A stretch of DNA of 64,000 bases from Planosporangium sp963837285 (GCA_963837285.1 CAWIMS010000002.1:682001-746000); one strand, 5' to 3'; shown: positions 48,053 to 56,317, counted from the first letter of the stretch. Numbers and translations are program-made. The notes: a model not told the origin generated them from the sequence alone.

Positions 48053-48793
48053 TTACCCGGCCTTCTGGATCCAGTCCCGGTAGTGCGTGGGTGCCAGGTG
48101 TGCGTCCGGGCCCGCGATGAGCACGTCACCGGTGATGGCCGCGAACATGCCGGCCTGGTCGTCGATGACGACGGTCCGGTTGTCCTGCCGTGCCGCCAGG
48201 GTGATCCTGCCGAGTTCGTCGAGGGTGAAGACGTCCGGGCCGGCGACGTTCCAGATGCCCTGTACCGGGGCTCCGGTGGAGACCTTGACGACCGCGTCGA
48301 CGACGTCGGCAGCGGCCATCGGCTGAATGCGGGCGGCGGGCAGGCGGACGGTGGTGTCGTCGGAGGTCCAGGACAGTACCGCGTCCATGAACTCGAAGAA
48401 CTGGGTGGCGCGCACGATGGAGTACGGCGCGGACCCCTGACGGAGCATGTCCTCCTCCAGGGCCTTGGCACGGTAGTAGTCCAGCTGGGGCACCTGGTCC
48501 ACGCCGACGATCGAGAGGACCACCTGGTGCCCGACACCGGCGCGCTCTCCCGCGGCCAGCAGGTTTGTCATGGAGGTACGGAAGAAGTCCAGGGATGCCT
48601 CGTCGAACGTCGGCGAGTTCGCCAGGTTGATCACGACATCGGCGCCCTCCATCGCCTCGTCCAGGCCCTTGCCCGTGATCAGGTCGACGCCGGTGGACGG
48701 TGCCGCGGGGACGGCCTCATGTCCGGCTTCGGTCAACTTCCGGACCACCTGCGAGCCGATCCGTCCGGTGCCGCCGATGACTGTGAGCTTCAT
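48053..48793 (-). CDS. NAD(P)-binding NmrA/atypical SDR protein
   Basis: A 246-residue Rossmann protein: VIGGTGRIGSQVVRKLTEAGHE (G-x-x-G-x-x-G), VDLITGKGLDEAMEGADVVINLANSP, YYRAKALEEDMLRQGSAPYSIVRATQFFEF, and WNVAGPDVFTLDELGRIT. The YxxxK lysine is retained as YYRAK. It belongs to NAD(P)H-binding atypical SDRs that act as quinone or redox sensors or reductases. A MerR gene in the same direction lies 113 bases upstream and may control it. Between them are two GACRATGCCCC direct repeats. Confidence 0.85.
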   Translation of the reverse strand: MKLTVIGGTGRIGSQVVRKLTEAGHEAVPAAPSTGVDLITGKGLDEAMEGADVVINLANSPTFDEASLDFFRTSMTNLLAAGERAGVGHQVVLSIVGVDQVPQLDYYRAKALEEDMLRQGSAPYSIVRATQFFEFMDAVLSWTSDDTTVRLPAARIQPMAAADVVDAVVKVSTGAPVQGIWNVAGPDVFTLDELGRITLAARQDNRTVVIDDQAGMFAAITGDVLIAGPDAHLAPTHYRDWIQKAG

Positions 48794-48906
48794 GGTTCTC
48801 ACCTTTCCTGGCGTGCCGCGGGCACGCCAGGGTTGTCGGGGGACGCATCCTCTCTGGGACGATGCCCCGCTCGTCCGAGACAATGCCCCCGAAACGATGA
48901 ACCGGT

Positions 48907-49329
48907 TCAGACCCAGAGTTGGTCGGCGTCGCCGGCGGCGATCCGATCCCGGTACACGTCGATCTTGTACGTGATGAGTTTGAGATTGTCTTCGATCTCG
49001 GCGAGCTTGGCGGTCACCTCGGTGCGGTGGTCCTCCAGGAGGGCAAGTCGCTCCTCCTCATTGCCCGGCCCGGCGGCCACGAGTTGGGCGTACCGTCGGA
49101 TGGTCTTGATCGGCATGCCGGTGGCCCGCAGCCTGGTGCAGATGCTGATCCAGTTCAGATCCTGCTGCTGGTAGCGTCGCCGGCCGCCGTGGGTGCGGTC
49201 GACGGCCGTGACGACCAGGCCGGCGCGTTCGTAGTAGCGGAGGGTGTGCGCGCTGACGCCGGTGCGGCGGGCGGCTTCGGCGATACTCAGGCCCACCTGG
49301 GAGTCGGGCCGTGGCTTGACTTCGAGCAC
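48907..49329 (-). CDS. MerR family transcriptional regulator
   Basis: A 140-residue regulator with the MerR winged helix LSIAEAARRTGVSAHTLRYYERAGLV, RTHGGRRRYQQQDLNWISICTRLRATGMPIKTIRRYAQL and a C-terminal coiled coil (EERLALLEDHRTEVTAKLAEIEDNL). There is no cysteine-based metal site, so a small-molecule or redox-inactive signal is likely. Only 24 bases separate its GTG (49329) from the ATG of the divergent SDR gene, so at least one of the two must be leaderless or use a promoter inside the other gene. Confidence 0.9.
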   Translation of the reverse strand: MLEVKPRPDSQVGLSIAEAARRTGVSAHTLRYYERAGLVVTAVDRTHGGRRRYQQQDLNWISICTRLRATGMPIKTIRRYAQLVAAGPGNEEERLALLEDHRTEVTAKLAEIEDNLKLITYKIDVYRDRIAAGDADQLWV

Positions 49330-49353
49330 GCTCTAGATCCTATCGTCGTGGTC

Positions 49354-50112
49354 ATGCGCGTTTCGTCGCTGAAGGTGCTGGTCACGGGTGGTACGAGCGG
49401 GTTGGGGAAGGCCATGGCATCCGCCCTGGCCGCGGCGGGGGCGACGGTCGCGCTGACCGGCCGGTCCGGCCAGCATGCGAGCTCGGTCGCCGCCGAGCTG
49501 CCGGGTGCGATCGGCATCGAGCTGGATGTACGCGATGAGTCGTCGGTCGCCGGGGTGGTCGAGGAGGCGTGGTCACGGCTCGGCGGCATCGACATGCTGG
49601 TCAACAATGCCGGGATCGGCATGCGTACGGTCAACCCGCGCTTCATGACCCGGCCGCAGGGGTTCTGGGAGGTGCCGCCGGACGGCTTCCGGGCGGTGAT
49701 CGACACCAACCTGACCGGGTACTTCCTGGTGGCGCGCGAGGTCACGCCGCGGATGCTGGCGGCTGGCGGTGGTCGCATCGTCAACATCTCGGTGAGCGAT
49801 TCGACCATGCGCCGGGCCGGGTTCGTCCCGTACGGGCCGTCGCGGGCCGGCAGCGAGTCCCTGTCCCGGATCATGGCCGCCGACCTGCGGGACACCGGCG
49901 TCACCGTCAACCTGCTGCTGCCCGGTGGTGCGACCGTCACCGGCATGCTGCCCCCGGACAGCGTGCCCGAGGGCTACCGGTTCCTCGATCCCGCGGTGAT
50001 GGGACCGCCGATCGTCTGGCTGGCGTCCGACGACGCGGCCGGCGTACACGACGAGCGCATCGTCGCCGTTGAATTCGAGCGCTGGCTGCGCGAGCGAAAC
50101 GGAGGCCGGTGA
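49354..50112 (+). CDS. Short-chain dehydrogenase with YxxxR catalytic variant
   Basis: A 252-residue classical SDR. The cofactor motif is VTGGTSGLGKAMASALAAAG, and the structural motif is DMLVNNAGIG. The catalytic Ser is in IVNISVSDS, and the tyrosine in FVPYGPSRAGSE. The usual Y-x-x-x-K is Y-x-x-x-R here (YGPSR), which would change or weaken catalysis. It is divergent from the MerR gene, which probably regulates it. The substrate is unknown. Its 3' end is followed after six bases by the convergent Uma2 gene. Confidence 0.87.
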   Translation: MRVSSLKVLVTGGTSGLGKAMASALAAAGATVALTGRSGQHASSVAAELPGAIGIELDVRDESSVAGVVEEAWSRLGGIDMLVNNAGIGMRTVNPRFMTRPQGFWEVPPDGFRAVIDTNLTGYFLVAREVTPRMLAAGGGRIVNISVSDSTMRRAGFVPYGPSRAGSESLSRIMAADLRDTGVTVNLLLPGGATVTGMLPPDSVPEGYRFLDPAVMGPPIVWLASDDAAGVHDERIVAVEFERWLRERNGGR

Positions 50113-50118
50113 GGCGGC

Positions 50119-50649
50119 CTACTCCGAGAGATCGGGAACGTCGCCGGCCAGGAGGCTTTCCAGGGGGACGGCGCCGTACTCGACGTAGCGATCGCCGTCG
50201 AGGCGGAACCGCACGACGGTGTCATCGGGCTCGACGCGCCAGAACAGGGGGATGCCGGCGTCCGCGTACTCGACCGGCTTGAGCCAGCGGTCCGCGCGCT
50301 CCGAACCCTTCGAGACGATTTCAACGGCCAGCGCGACAATCTCGGGTGGCAGCCACACGGTGTCGTCCGGGACGGGCCCGTTCGTGACCACCAGATCGGG
50401 GATGCGGCCGTTCAGATTGTCGGTCGCGGTCCGCACACCTGGCGCTACGTTGACCCTGCCGCGGTAGCCGTGAGCGAGGAACCAGGCGCTCATCAGCAGG
50501 CTGATCTCTTGGTGGCGCCAGGTCCCCGGCGGCATGACGACGAGATTCCCTTCGCTGAGTTCGAAGCGGTGGTTGGTGTCGGCTTCCGCGATACGCGTCA
50601 CGTCGTCAAGCGTGAGTGGGCGGGGGGGCAGGTTTGCGGTAACCGTCAT
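50119..50649 (-). CDS. Uma2 family endonuclease-like protein
   Basis: A 176-residue PD-(D/E)XK protein of the Uma2 family. It runs PRPLTLDDVTRIAEADTNHRFELSEGNLVVM, GVRTATDNLNGRIPDLVVTNG (the P-D motif), ALAVEIVSKGSERADRWLKPVEYADAGIPLFWRVEP, where E-I-V replaces the more common E-V-x-S, then LDGDRYVEYG. Uma2 genes are abundant in cyanobacteria and actinobacteria; their role is not settled. ATG 50649 has GGGAGATC upstream. Confidence 0.88.
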   Translation of the reverse strand: MTVTANLPPRPLTLDDVTRIAEADTNHRFELSEGNLVVMPPGTWRHQEISLLMSAWFLAHGYRGRVNVAPGVRTATDNLNGRIPDLVVTNGPVPDDTVWLPPEIVALAVEIVSKGSERADRWLKPVEYADAGIPLFWRVEPDDTVVRFRLDGDRYVEYGAVPLESLLAGDVPDLSE

Positions 50650-50915
50650 GATCTCCCGGCCTCCCTCCGATCGTGTGCTTGTCATCCTAACGGCCGTGGC
50701 GATTTGTAAAGAAACAACGCAGTAATTCGTCACGTCTGAACGAATTGTCAGCTTGGTTCGCGTGAATGCCGACCTTTTTTGTCAACTGCTGGACAGATGG
50801 CCCTCGCTGGGCCGACTCTGGTTCGAAAGAAACGACGGAATCGCCGGTGGTCCGGTGGCGATCCGGACGCTTCCCGGCCGACGTCGCGGGGCCAGCTTAG
50901 GGCGGGAGGTGCTCC

Positions 50916-51377
50916 ATGACGGCAGAACCTATGGCGGCGCGGCATTCTCAGGCGCCGACGGGAAAGATCCGCAAGGCGCGCCGGCACCGTGCCGAGTTGC
51001 GTGCCGCTATCCAGGGGTTCGAGTGCGCGGTCGCGGCTTCGCCGGCCGACCCGGCGTGGCGGCACGGCGTGGCCGCCGAGCTTGCCCGGCTGCGTACCGC
51101 GTTTCGCACCCACGTCGAGCTGACTGAAGGCCCGGACGGGTTGTACGCCGAGGTGCTGTGGGACGCTCCGCGGCTGGTACACCAGGTGTACAGCCTCAGT
51201 CGTGAGCACGAGATGGTCTGCGAGGCGCTGGACGCGTTCGCCGCCCGGATCGACGCTTCGCCGGCGCGGCTGCGTCGGTGGGCCGGCGATCTGGTGCGGG
51301 AGTTGTCCCGGCACCGGCAGCGCGGGGCCGACCTGGTGTACGAGGCATACGCGACCGATATCGGAGGCGAGAACTAA
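50916..51377 (+). CDS. Hemerythrin-like helical protein
   Basis: A 153-residue helical, His/Glu-containing protein: KARRHRAELRAAIQGFECAVAA, LARLRTAFRTHVELTEGPDGLYAEVLWDAPRLVHQVYSLSREHEMVCEALDAF. The spacing of H-x(3)-E, the E-G-P-x-G-L-Y loop and R-E-H-E resembles HHE/hemerythrin-type domains, but the full five-histidine set is not evident. It lies 17 bases before the response-regulator gene and could provide an input to that system. ATG 50916. Confidence 0.55.
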   Translation: MTAEPMAARHSQAPTGKIRKARRHRAELRAAIQGFECAVAASPADPAWRHGVAAELARLRTAFRTHVELTEGPDGLYAEVLWDAPRLVHQVYSLSREHEMVCEALDAFAARIDASPARLRRWAGDLVRELSRHRQRGADLVYEAYATDIGGEN

Positions 51378-51394
51378 GGCCTTACGCTCTCAGC

Positions 51395-52081
51395 GTGGGC
51401 CAGCGTGTGCTCGTCGTCGACGACGATCCGACCGTGAGTGACGTGGTCCGGCGATACCTCGAACGCGCCGGGCTCGCCGTCACGCTGGCGGCTGACGGGC
51501 CGGCGGGATTGCGGGCCTACCAGGCGGAGCGGCCGGACCTCGTCGTGCTCGACCTGATGCTGCCCGGGCTGGACGGGCTGGAGGTCTGCCGGCGGCTGCG
51601 GTCGCGCCCCGACGAGGTGCCGATCGTGATGCTCACCGCGCTGGGTGAGGAGGCGGATCGGGTACTCGGCCTGCAACTCGGCGCGGACGACTATGTCACC
51701 AAGCCGTTCTCGCCGCGCGAACTGGTGCTGCGGGTCCAGTCGGTGCTGCGCCGGGCCGCTCGGGCCGCGCCCGCACCCGCGGAGTCGCTGGTCGACGGCG
51801 AGCTCGAGGTCGACGTCGCCCGCCGGGAGGCGCGGTTGCGGGGCGCGGAGCTGGCTCTGACGGTACGCGAGTTTGATCTTCTGGTTTTTCTGATGCGGCA
51901 TCCGGGTCGCGCGTTTCGACGGGCTGAGCTGCTGGAGAACGTCTGGGGGTGGACGTTCGGCGACCAGTCGACCGTCACCGTCCACATGCGACGGCTCCGG
52001 GAGAAGGTCGAGGACGATCCGGCCGAGCCGAGGCGGATCAGGACGGTCTGGGGAGTCGGGTACCGGTGGGAGCATGCGTGA
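51395..52081 (+). CDS. OmpR-family response regulator
   Basis: A 228-residue regulator. The receiver has LVVDDDPTVSDVVRRYLERAG, phospho-acceptor in LVVLDLMLPGLDGLEV, MLTALGEEADRVLGLQLGADDYVTKPFSPREL. The winged helix is LTVREFDLLVFLMRHPGRAFRRAELLENVWGW and VHMRRLREKVEDDPAEPRRIRTVWGVGYRWE. GTG 51395 gives the standard N-terminus. Its stop overlaps the kinase gene by eight bases. Targets are unknown; it is distinct from MtrA at 8.9 kb. Confidence 0.93.
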   Translation: MGQRVLVVDDDPTVSDVVRRYLERAGLAVTLAADGPAGLRAYQAERPDLVVLDLMLPGLDGLEVCRRLRSRPDEVPIVMLTALGEEADRVLGLQLGADDYVTKPFSPRELVLRVQSVLRRAARAAPAPAESLVDGELEVDVARREARLRGAELALTVREFDLLVFLMRHPGRAFRRAELLENVWGWTFGDQSTVTVHMRRLREKVEDDPAEPRRIRTVWGVGYRWEHA

Positions 52082-53078
52082 CGTCGCGATCACGCTCGCC
52101 GTCGCGCTGGCCAGCTCGCTGATTATCGTGCTCGTCGGCATCGCGGCGCTGCGCTGGCCGCTGCGCGGGCGGTCGGTCACCGCGCACATCGTCGTCGTGC
52201 TGCTCGGCACCGTGCTCGCCGTGCTCGGTGGGATCCTCAGCGCGGCGTGGGGCATGTTCATCTCCGACCACGACCTCAACGTGCTGGTGCTCGTCGTCTC
52301 GGCGGCCGGCGCGGTCAGCCTCGCCAGCGGTCTGTGGGCCGGCCGGCGGCTCGCCCAGGCCAGCGTGTGGGCCGCCGAGGCGCGCGAGCGGGAGCGCCGG
52401 GCGGAGGCGAGCCGGCGGGACCTGGTCGCGTGGGTGTCGCACGATCTGCGTACGCCGCTGGCCGGTCTTCGCGCGATGACCGAGGCGCTGGAGGACGGCG
52501 TGGTCAGCGATCCGGCGACGGTCGGCGAGTACCACCGGCGGATCACGGTGGAAACCAACCGGATGGCCGGTCTCGTCGACGACCTGTTCGAGTTGTCGCG
52601 GATCAGCGCCGGCGCGCTGCGGCTCACCCTCGAAGCGGTCGCGCTCGGCGACGTCGTCTCCGACGCCGTCGCATCGGCCGGGCCGATCGCCGCCGCGAAT
52701 CAGGTGCGGCTGGTCGCGGGTCAGGCTGACTGGCCGACGGTACGCGGAAGCGAGCCGGAACTGTCCCGCGTCGTCGCGAACCTGCTGCGCAACGCGATCC
52801 GGCACACGCCGTCGGACGGCACCGTGGTGGTCACCGGTGGGCGGGACGACGCGGGTGGCTGGTTCGCGGTGAGCGACGGGTGCGGCGGGATCCCGGAGGC
52901 CGACCTGCCGCGAGTGTTCGACGTGGCGTTCCGGGGCGAGGCGGCGCGTACGCCGGGCGCGGGCGGGGGACTGGGGCTCGCGATCGTGCGCGGCCTGGTC
53001 GACGCGCACCGGGGGCGGGTACAGGTCAGCAACGTCGACGGTGGCTGCCGGTTCGTGGTGCACCTGCCGGCGGCGTAG
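52074..53078 (+). CDS. Sensor histidine kinase
   Basis: A 334-residue kinase with two helices (VAITLAVALASSLIIVLVGI and HIVVVLLGTVLAVLGGILSA, then a third hydrophobic stretch LVLVVSAAGAVSLASGL) and almost no extracytoplasmic domain. It therefore probably senses within the membrane. A short coiled region is followed by the H-box DLVAWVSHDLRTPLAGLRAMTEAL, N-box VVANLLRNAIRHTPSDG, G1 VSDGCGGIPEADLPRVFD and G2 GGGLGLAIVRGLVDAH. It is the partner of the response regulator encoded just upstream. Confidence 0.93.
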   Translation: MRDVAITLAVALASSLIIVLVGIAALRWPLRGRSVTAHIVVVLLGTVLAVLGGILSAAWGMFISDHDLNVLVLVVSAAGAVSLASGLWAGRRLAQASVWAAEARERERRAEASRRDLVAWVSHDLRTPLAGLRAMTEALEDGVVSDPATVGEYHRRITVETNRMAGLVDDLFELSRISAGALRLTLEAVALGDVVSDAVASAGPIAAANQVRLVAGQADWPTVRGSEPELSRVVANLLRNAIRHTPSDGTVVVTGGRDDAGGWFAVSDGCGGIPEADLPRVFDVAFRGEAARTPGAGGGLGLAIVRGLVDAHRGRVQVSNVDGGCRFVVHLPAA

Positions 53079-53082
53079 CGGG

Positions 53083-53895
53083 CTACGGCAGCGGGATCGG
53101 GAGCTTCAGGCCGTCCAGGGCTCTCTGGCAGGGGCAGTCCGGGGCCGTCGGGAGGGCTGCTACCACGTCTAGCAACAGGGTGCGGAGGCGTTCGGTGTTC
53201 TCGGCGAATACCCGGAACACCTCCTCCTGGGTGACCCCGTGGTCGCCTTCCACACCCGCGTCGAGGTCGGTCACCAGCGCGATCGAGGTGTAGCACAGGG
53301 CCAGTTCGCGGGCGAGTACCGCTTCCGGGTGACCGGTCATATTCACGACAGCGCCACCGATCGACGTGAACCAGCGGGACTCGGCGCGGGTGGAGAACCG
53401 GGGGCCTTCGACCACGACCATCGTGCCGCCAGCGGTGACGTCGAGCCGCTGGGTCGCGGCGGTCTGGATGACCGTCTCGCGCCCGACCGGACAGTACGGG
53501 TCGGCGAAGTTCACGTGTATCGCGCCGACGTCGTAGAAGGTCTGTACCCGGCCACTGGTCCGGTCGACGAGCTGGTCGGGTACCAGAAAAGTGCCTGGAC
53601 CAAGCTCGGGCCGCAGGCCGCCGACGGCACAGGGCGCCACCACCTGGCGCGCGCCAAGGGCCCGAAGGGCCCACAAGTTCGCCCGATAAGGAATCCGATG
53701 AGGCGGAAAGCGATGGTCCCGACCGTGGCGGGGCAGGAACGCCACCCGCCGGCCGGCCACACTGGCCACCGTGATCGGATCGGACGGCAGGCCGAACGGC
53801 GTATCGACGGTGTGCTCCTCGGCGTCATCGAGGAGCGCGTAGAGGCCAGAGCCGCCGATCACGGCTACGTCCGCAGTGGCATTCAGTCCGGTCAC
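53083..53895 (-). CDS. mtnP: S-methyl-5'-thioadenosine phosphorylase / purine nucleoside phosphorylase
   Basis: A 270-residue phosphorylase of the PNP/MTAP family: VAVIGGSGLYALLDDAEEHTVDTPFGLPSDP, FLPRHGRDHRFPPHRIPYRANLWALRALG, TMVVVEGPRFSTRAESRWFTSIGGAVVNMTGHPEAVLARELALCYTSIALVTDLDAG. It cleaves 5'-methylthioadenosine with phosphate to adenine and methylthioribose-1-phosphate, salvaging methionine and purine; some members prefer other purine nucleosides. The GTG at 53895 is the probable start. It is convergent with the kinase gene. Confidence 0.93.
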   Translation of the reverse strand: MTGLNATADVAVIGGSGLYALLDDAEEHTVDTPFGLPSDPITVASVAGRRVAFLPRHGRDHRFPPHRIPYRANLWALRALGARQVVAPCAVGGLRPELGPGTFLVPDQLVDRTSGRVQTFYDVGAIHVNFADPYCPVGRETVIQTAATQRLDVTAGGTMVVVEGPRFSTRAESRWFTSIGGAVVNMTGHPEAVLARELALCYTSIALVTDLDAGVEGDHGVTQEEVFRVFAENTERLRTLLLDVVAALPTAPDCPCQRALDGLKLPIPLP

Positions 53896-53943
53896 GGACG
53901 AAGACCCTAACCGGGTTGCCGAGTGCAGGCTATGGTGCGAGGC

Positions 53944-54141
53944 ATGGCGTTGAAACCCGGCACGGTGACGATCGACCGCGCCGACCCGCGCGCGCTCGCC
54001 ACCTTCCCGACCGATACGGCCGGCCACCAGGTGGCCATCGTCGATCTGGGCGCTACCGTTCTGGGCGAGCATGAGGTTCCAGGTCTGCGGTGGACGGTGC
54101 GCGCCGACCCCGAAGGCGACGAGTTCTGCGTGGGTGGCTAG
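53944..54141 (+). CDS. Small conserved hypothetical protein
   Basis: A 65-residue protein, MALKPGTVTIDRADPRALA through RADPEGDEFCVGG. It reads as a compact beta-strand-rich fold; VDLGATVLGEHEVPGLRWT resembles the cores of small glyoxalase/VOC-like pieces, but that is weak. It starts 48 bases from the divergent mtnP start and precedes the YqgE gene. I do not recognise the family with confidence. Confidence 0.6.
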   Translation: MALKPGTVTIDRADPRALATFPTDTAGHQVAIVDLGATVLGEHEVPGLRWTVRADPEGDEFCVGG

Positions 54142-54198
54142 ACAATGCAGAGCGAGCCGGGCCGGCACCGGGAGCCGGAGACGAGTTGGGGGAGGGCA

Positions 54199-54753
54199 AT
54201 GGAGTCGCTGACCGGGCGGCTGCTGGTTGCGACGCCCTCTTTGCGCGATCCCAACTTCGAACGTACCGTCGTGCTGCTCGTCGCCCATGAGGAGGGCGGA
54301 GCGCTCGGCGTCGTGCTCAACCGGGCGACCGAGGTGCCGGTCGCCGAGGTGCTCGGCCCGTGGGGGACGCTCGCCGGTGAGCCATCGGTGGTGTTCGAAG
54401 GCGGTCCGGTGCAGCCGGAGGCGGCGATCTGTCTGGCGCGTACCAGGCCGGGGGTGGACGCGCTGAACGGCTTCAACCGGGTGTCCGGGGCGGTCGGGAC
54501 GGTCGACCTGTCCGGCGATCCGGATACGTTGCGCGACGGGGTGCTCGGGGTCCGGGTCTTCGCCGGGTACGCCGGGTGGCGGCCGGGACAGTTGGAGAAC
54601 GAGATCTCGGGCGGCTCGTGGTTCGTGTTCGACGCGCTGCCCAGCGACGCGTTCGCGAACCGGCCGGATGATCTCTGGTCGATGGTGCTGCGCCGGCAGG
54701 GCGGCCTGATGGCGGCCGTGGCGCACTTCCCGTCCGACCCGACACTCAACTGA
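54199..54753 (+). CDS. YqgE/AlgH family protein
   Basis: A 184-residue protein with the family landmarks LTGRLLVATPSLRDPNFERTVVLLVAHEEGGALGVVLNRAT, VFEGGPVQPEAAICLA, FAGYAGWRPGQLENEISGGSWFVFDA and DDLWSMVLRRQGG. AlgH/YqgE proteins are widespread; the biochemical role is unknown, though AlgH influences alginate synthesis in Pseudomonas. ATG 54199 is chosen since GGGGGAGGG lies eight bases upstream and MESLTGRLL is the usual N-terminus; an upstream ATG at 54145 is in frame. Confidence 0.93.
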   Translation: MESLTGRLLVATPSLRDPNFERTVVLLVAHEEGGALGVVLNRATEVPVAEVLGPWGTLAGEPSVVFEGGPVQPEAAICLARTRPGVDALNGFNRVSGAVGTVDLSGDPDTLRDGVLGVRVFAGYAGWRPGQLENEISGGSWFVFDALPSDAFANRPDDLWSMVLRRQGGLMAAVAHFPSDPTLN

Positions 54754-54799
54754 GGCGGCTTTCCGGGATCCGATGTGACCCCCGGTCGGCGGGTGTGTA

Positions 54800-55240
54800 C
54801 TATTGCGCGGGTGCCCAGCCGCATGGGTTGGGCGCTGGGGCCGTGGCGCAGCTGGTAGCGCACCACACTGGCAGTGTGGGGGTCAGGGGTTCGAGTCCCC
54901 TCGGCTCCACCAAAGGATCTATACTCGAACCCCGGGTTTCAAAAAGAGGCTCGGGGTTCGTGTTTGATCTCCTCCCGGCCTTACTGACCTCCTGGAGCTG
55001 CGGGCGCCCGTGGTCCCAAGCCTCGCCGCCCTGTGCCAGGGCAGCCGCCCGCGCGATGGCGCCCCAGGGCTCGTCTAAGATAGCGCGACCTTCGTCCACG
55101 TCGACTTCGATCACTGCTAAGAACGCCTGACTGAGCTGTCGCCGAACGCTCGGGCCAGCCACCGCGTAGATCTCGCTGCCGCGCCGCATGACCGCCAGTG
55201 CCCGCTGAAGCACCTGTTCAACGTCTTCGCCCGACTTCAC
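54800..55240 (-). pseudogene. Serine recombinase C-terminal remnant reading through tRNA-Ala
   Basis: A 146-codon frame. The first part (EDVEQVLQRALAVMRRGSEIYAVAGPSVRRQLSQAFLAVIEVDVDEG, then ILDEPWGAIARAA) matches the extreme C-terminal region of large serine recombinases/integrases, where R-R-x-x-x-Q-A-F-x-x-x-I-x-V and E-P-W recur. The end (VEPRGLEPLTPTLPVWCATS) is simply the complement of the tRNA, as seen in integrases whose genes border their attachment tRNA. GTG 55240 has GAGGAG upstream, so a short product might still be made. The catalytic N-terminus is missing. Confidence 0.6.
54837..54912 (+). tRNA. tRNA-Ala (GGC anticodon)
   Basis: A 76-base cloverleaf with acceptor GGGGCCG/CGGCTCC (one G-U pair), D-arm GCGCAGCTGGTAGCGC, anticodon arm CCACA-CTGGCAG-TGTGG with anticodon GGC, T-arm GGGGTTCGAGTCCCC and an encoded CCA. 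It reads GCC, the favoured Ala codon here. A serine-recombinase-like frame on the other strand runs into it, marking it as the attachment site of the element to its right. Confidence 0.95.
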
Positions 55241-55296
55241 CGCCTGGTCTCCTCATCCTTCATGATGTTCGAGCCAGCGCGCGACGACAGGCCCCG

Positions 55297-55530
55297 CTAC
55301 GCCGGCCCGGTCACGACCGTTCCCCGGGCCGGGATCGTGCGGACCAACTCCCGCTCCCGCAGCAATCGCACCGCGGCCCGCACCGTGCCCCGGCTGATGG
55401 CGTGTTTCTCCATCAGGTCGGTCTCGCTCGGCACGGGCTGGCCCGGCTCAAGCGTTCCGGCCTGGATGTCCGCCGCGATCTCATCGGCCAGTTGCACATA
55501 GAGCGGCATGAAGCTCGTTGGGTCAATCAT
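55297..55530 (-). CDS. GntR family regulator (short, winged helix only)
   Basis: A 77-residue (88 from an upstream ATG at 55563) protein: PLYVQLADEIAADIQAGTLEPGQPVPSETDLMEKHAISRGTVRAAVRLLRERELVRTIPARGTVV. This is a complete GntR winged helix with no effector domain. Such short GntR proteins are typical repressors of transfer or excision functions in actinomycete integrative elements (KorSA/Pra-like context). It is the fourth gene of the leftward element operon. Confidence 0.88.
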   Translation of the reverse strand: MIDPTSFMPLYVQLADEIAADIQAGTLEPGQPVPSETDLMEKHAISRGTVRAAVRLLRERELVRTIPARGTVVTGPA

Positions 55531-55632
55531 GGGCGCGAGCGTAGCCCTGGCCGTACTGCTCATGCAAGACGTTCTGTACGTGATACGAGCGGAACCGGGG
55601 CTGCGCGCGACGGTTGAGTTGGGCTGAACCTG

Positions 55633-55923
55633 CTACGCCGTCACGATCCCATCCGGCTCACCCCCGTTCCCTCGCTCTTCCGCCCGCGCCTCGAACAGCG
55701 GTCCGACTACGTCGACGTACACCCGCTCCCGCTTCTCGGGCGGCTCTTCCTCGATGCCAATCGTGGTCGCCCTGGCGTCGATTTCATCGTTGCCGGCCAA
55801 GCTCTCCGAGATCTGAACGGCCAGGTCGTAGGCCAGATCGCGGTCCGTCGTCCAGGTGCGGATCGAGATTTCGTAGCACTGTGGCGATGCGCCGTGCGCG
55901 ACACGGCTATCGGTGCGGGACAT
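55633..55923 (-). CDS. Small element-borne protein of unknown function
   Basis: A 96-residue acidic protein, YEISIRTWTTDRDLAYDLAV, QISESLAGNDEIDARATTIG, then RERVYVDVVGPLFEARAEER. It looks like an alternating strand-helix fold; I do not recognise the family. ATG 55923 has GGAGGTACCG, the best ribosome binding site in the region. It overlaps the preceding gene by 17 bases and lies in the leftward operon. Confidence 0.65.
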   Translation of the reverse strand: MSRTDSRVAHGASPQCYEISIRTWTTDRDLAYDLAVQISESLAGNDEIDARATTIGIEEEPPEKRERVYVDVVGPLFEARAEERGNGGEPDGIVTA

Positions 55924-56317
55924 CGGTACCTCCGGTATCAAGGGCGACATCAAGAAGGGTTGAAGAGGGCAGAATTCCCGGCGTCCGCCGGGCTCCGCGC
56001 GGCCACGGCTGCCGCGCCAGCCAGTCATGCACCCACCGCCCCGTCCGGCACGGCCAGCTCGTCTGACAGACTTTGCAGCGTCGCCCAGGCCAGATCAGGG
56101 GCACCAGGCCCCACGCGATTCGCACCCGCACACCGGTCTGGCTGGGGCGGTGAAAGCCCAAGACGTACTGGGCGTGCTGCGTAACTTGCTCGTGTGTCCA
56201 GTTCACGAAGCCGTACCCCGGCACCTCGTACCAGGTCTGGCCCACAGCATTCGCAACGCCAGCTTCCGGATCAGTGCGCCGACCGGAAACCGTTGCACCC
56301 CAAGGCTTTACTGCCAC
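55907..56317 (-). CDS. Element-borne Cys/Trp-rich protein
   Basis: A 136-residue protein. It has a Trp-rich N-terminal half (TWYEVPGYGFVNWTHEQVTQHAQYVLGFHRP), then RRCKVCQTSWPCRTGRW with three cysteines (C-x-x-C-x(5)-C), likely a small zinc-binding or structural knot, and WLARQPWPRGARR. Proteins of this kind recur beside GntR genes in actinomycete integrative elements. GTG 56317 overlaps the previous stop by ten bases. Function unknown. Confidence 0.65.
   Translation of the reverse strand: MAVKPWGATVSGRRTDPEAGVANAVGQTWYEVPGYGFVNWTHEQVTQHAQYVLGFHRPSQTGVRVRIAWGLVPLIWPGRRCKVCQTSWPCRTGRWVHDWLARQPWPRGARRTPGILPSSTLLDVALDTGGTDVPHR

Noticed and set aside
54145..54198. Longer YqgE reading frame from ATG 54145
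   Set aside because: The downstream ATG has a strong ribosome binding site and the conserved N-terminus; the extra residues do not match the family.
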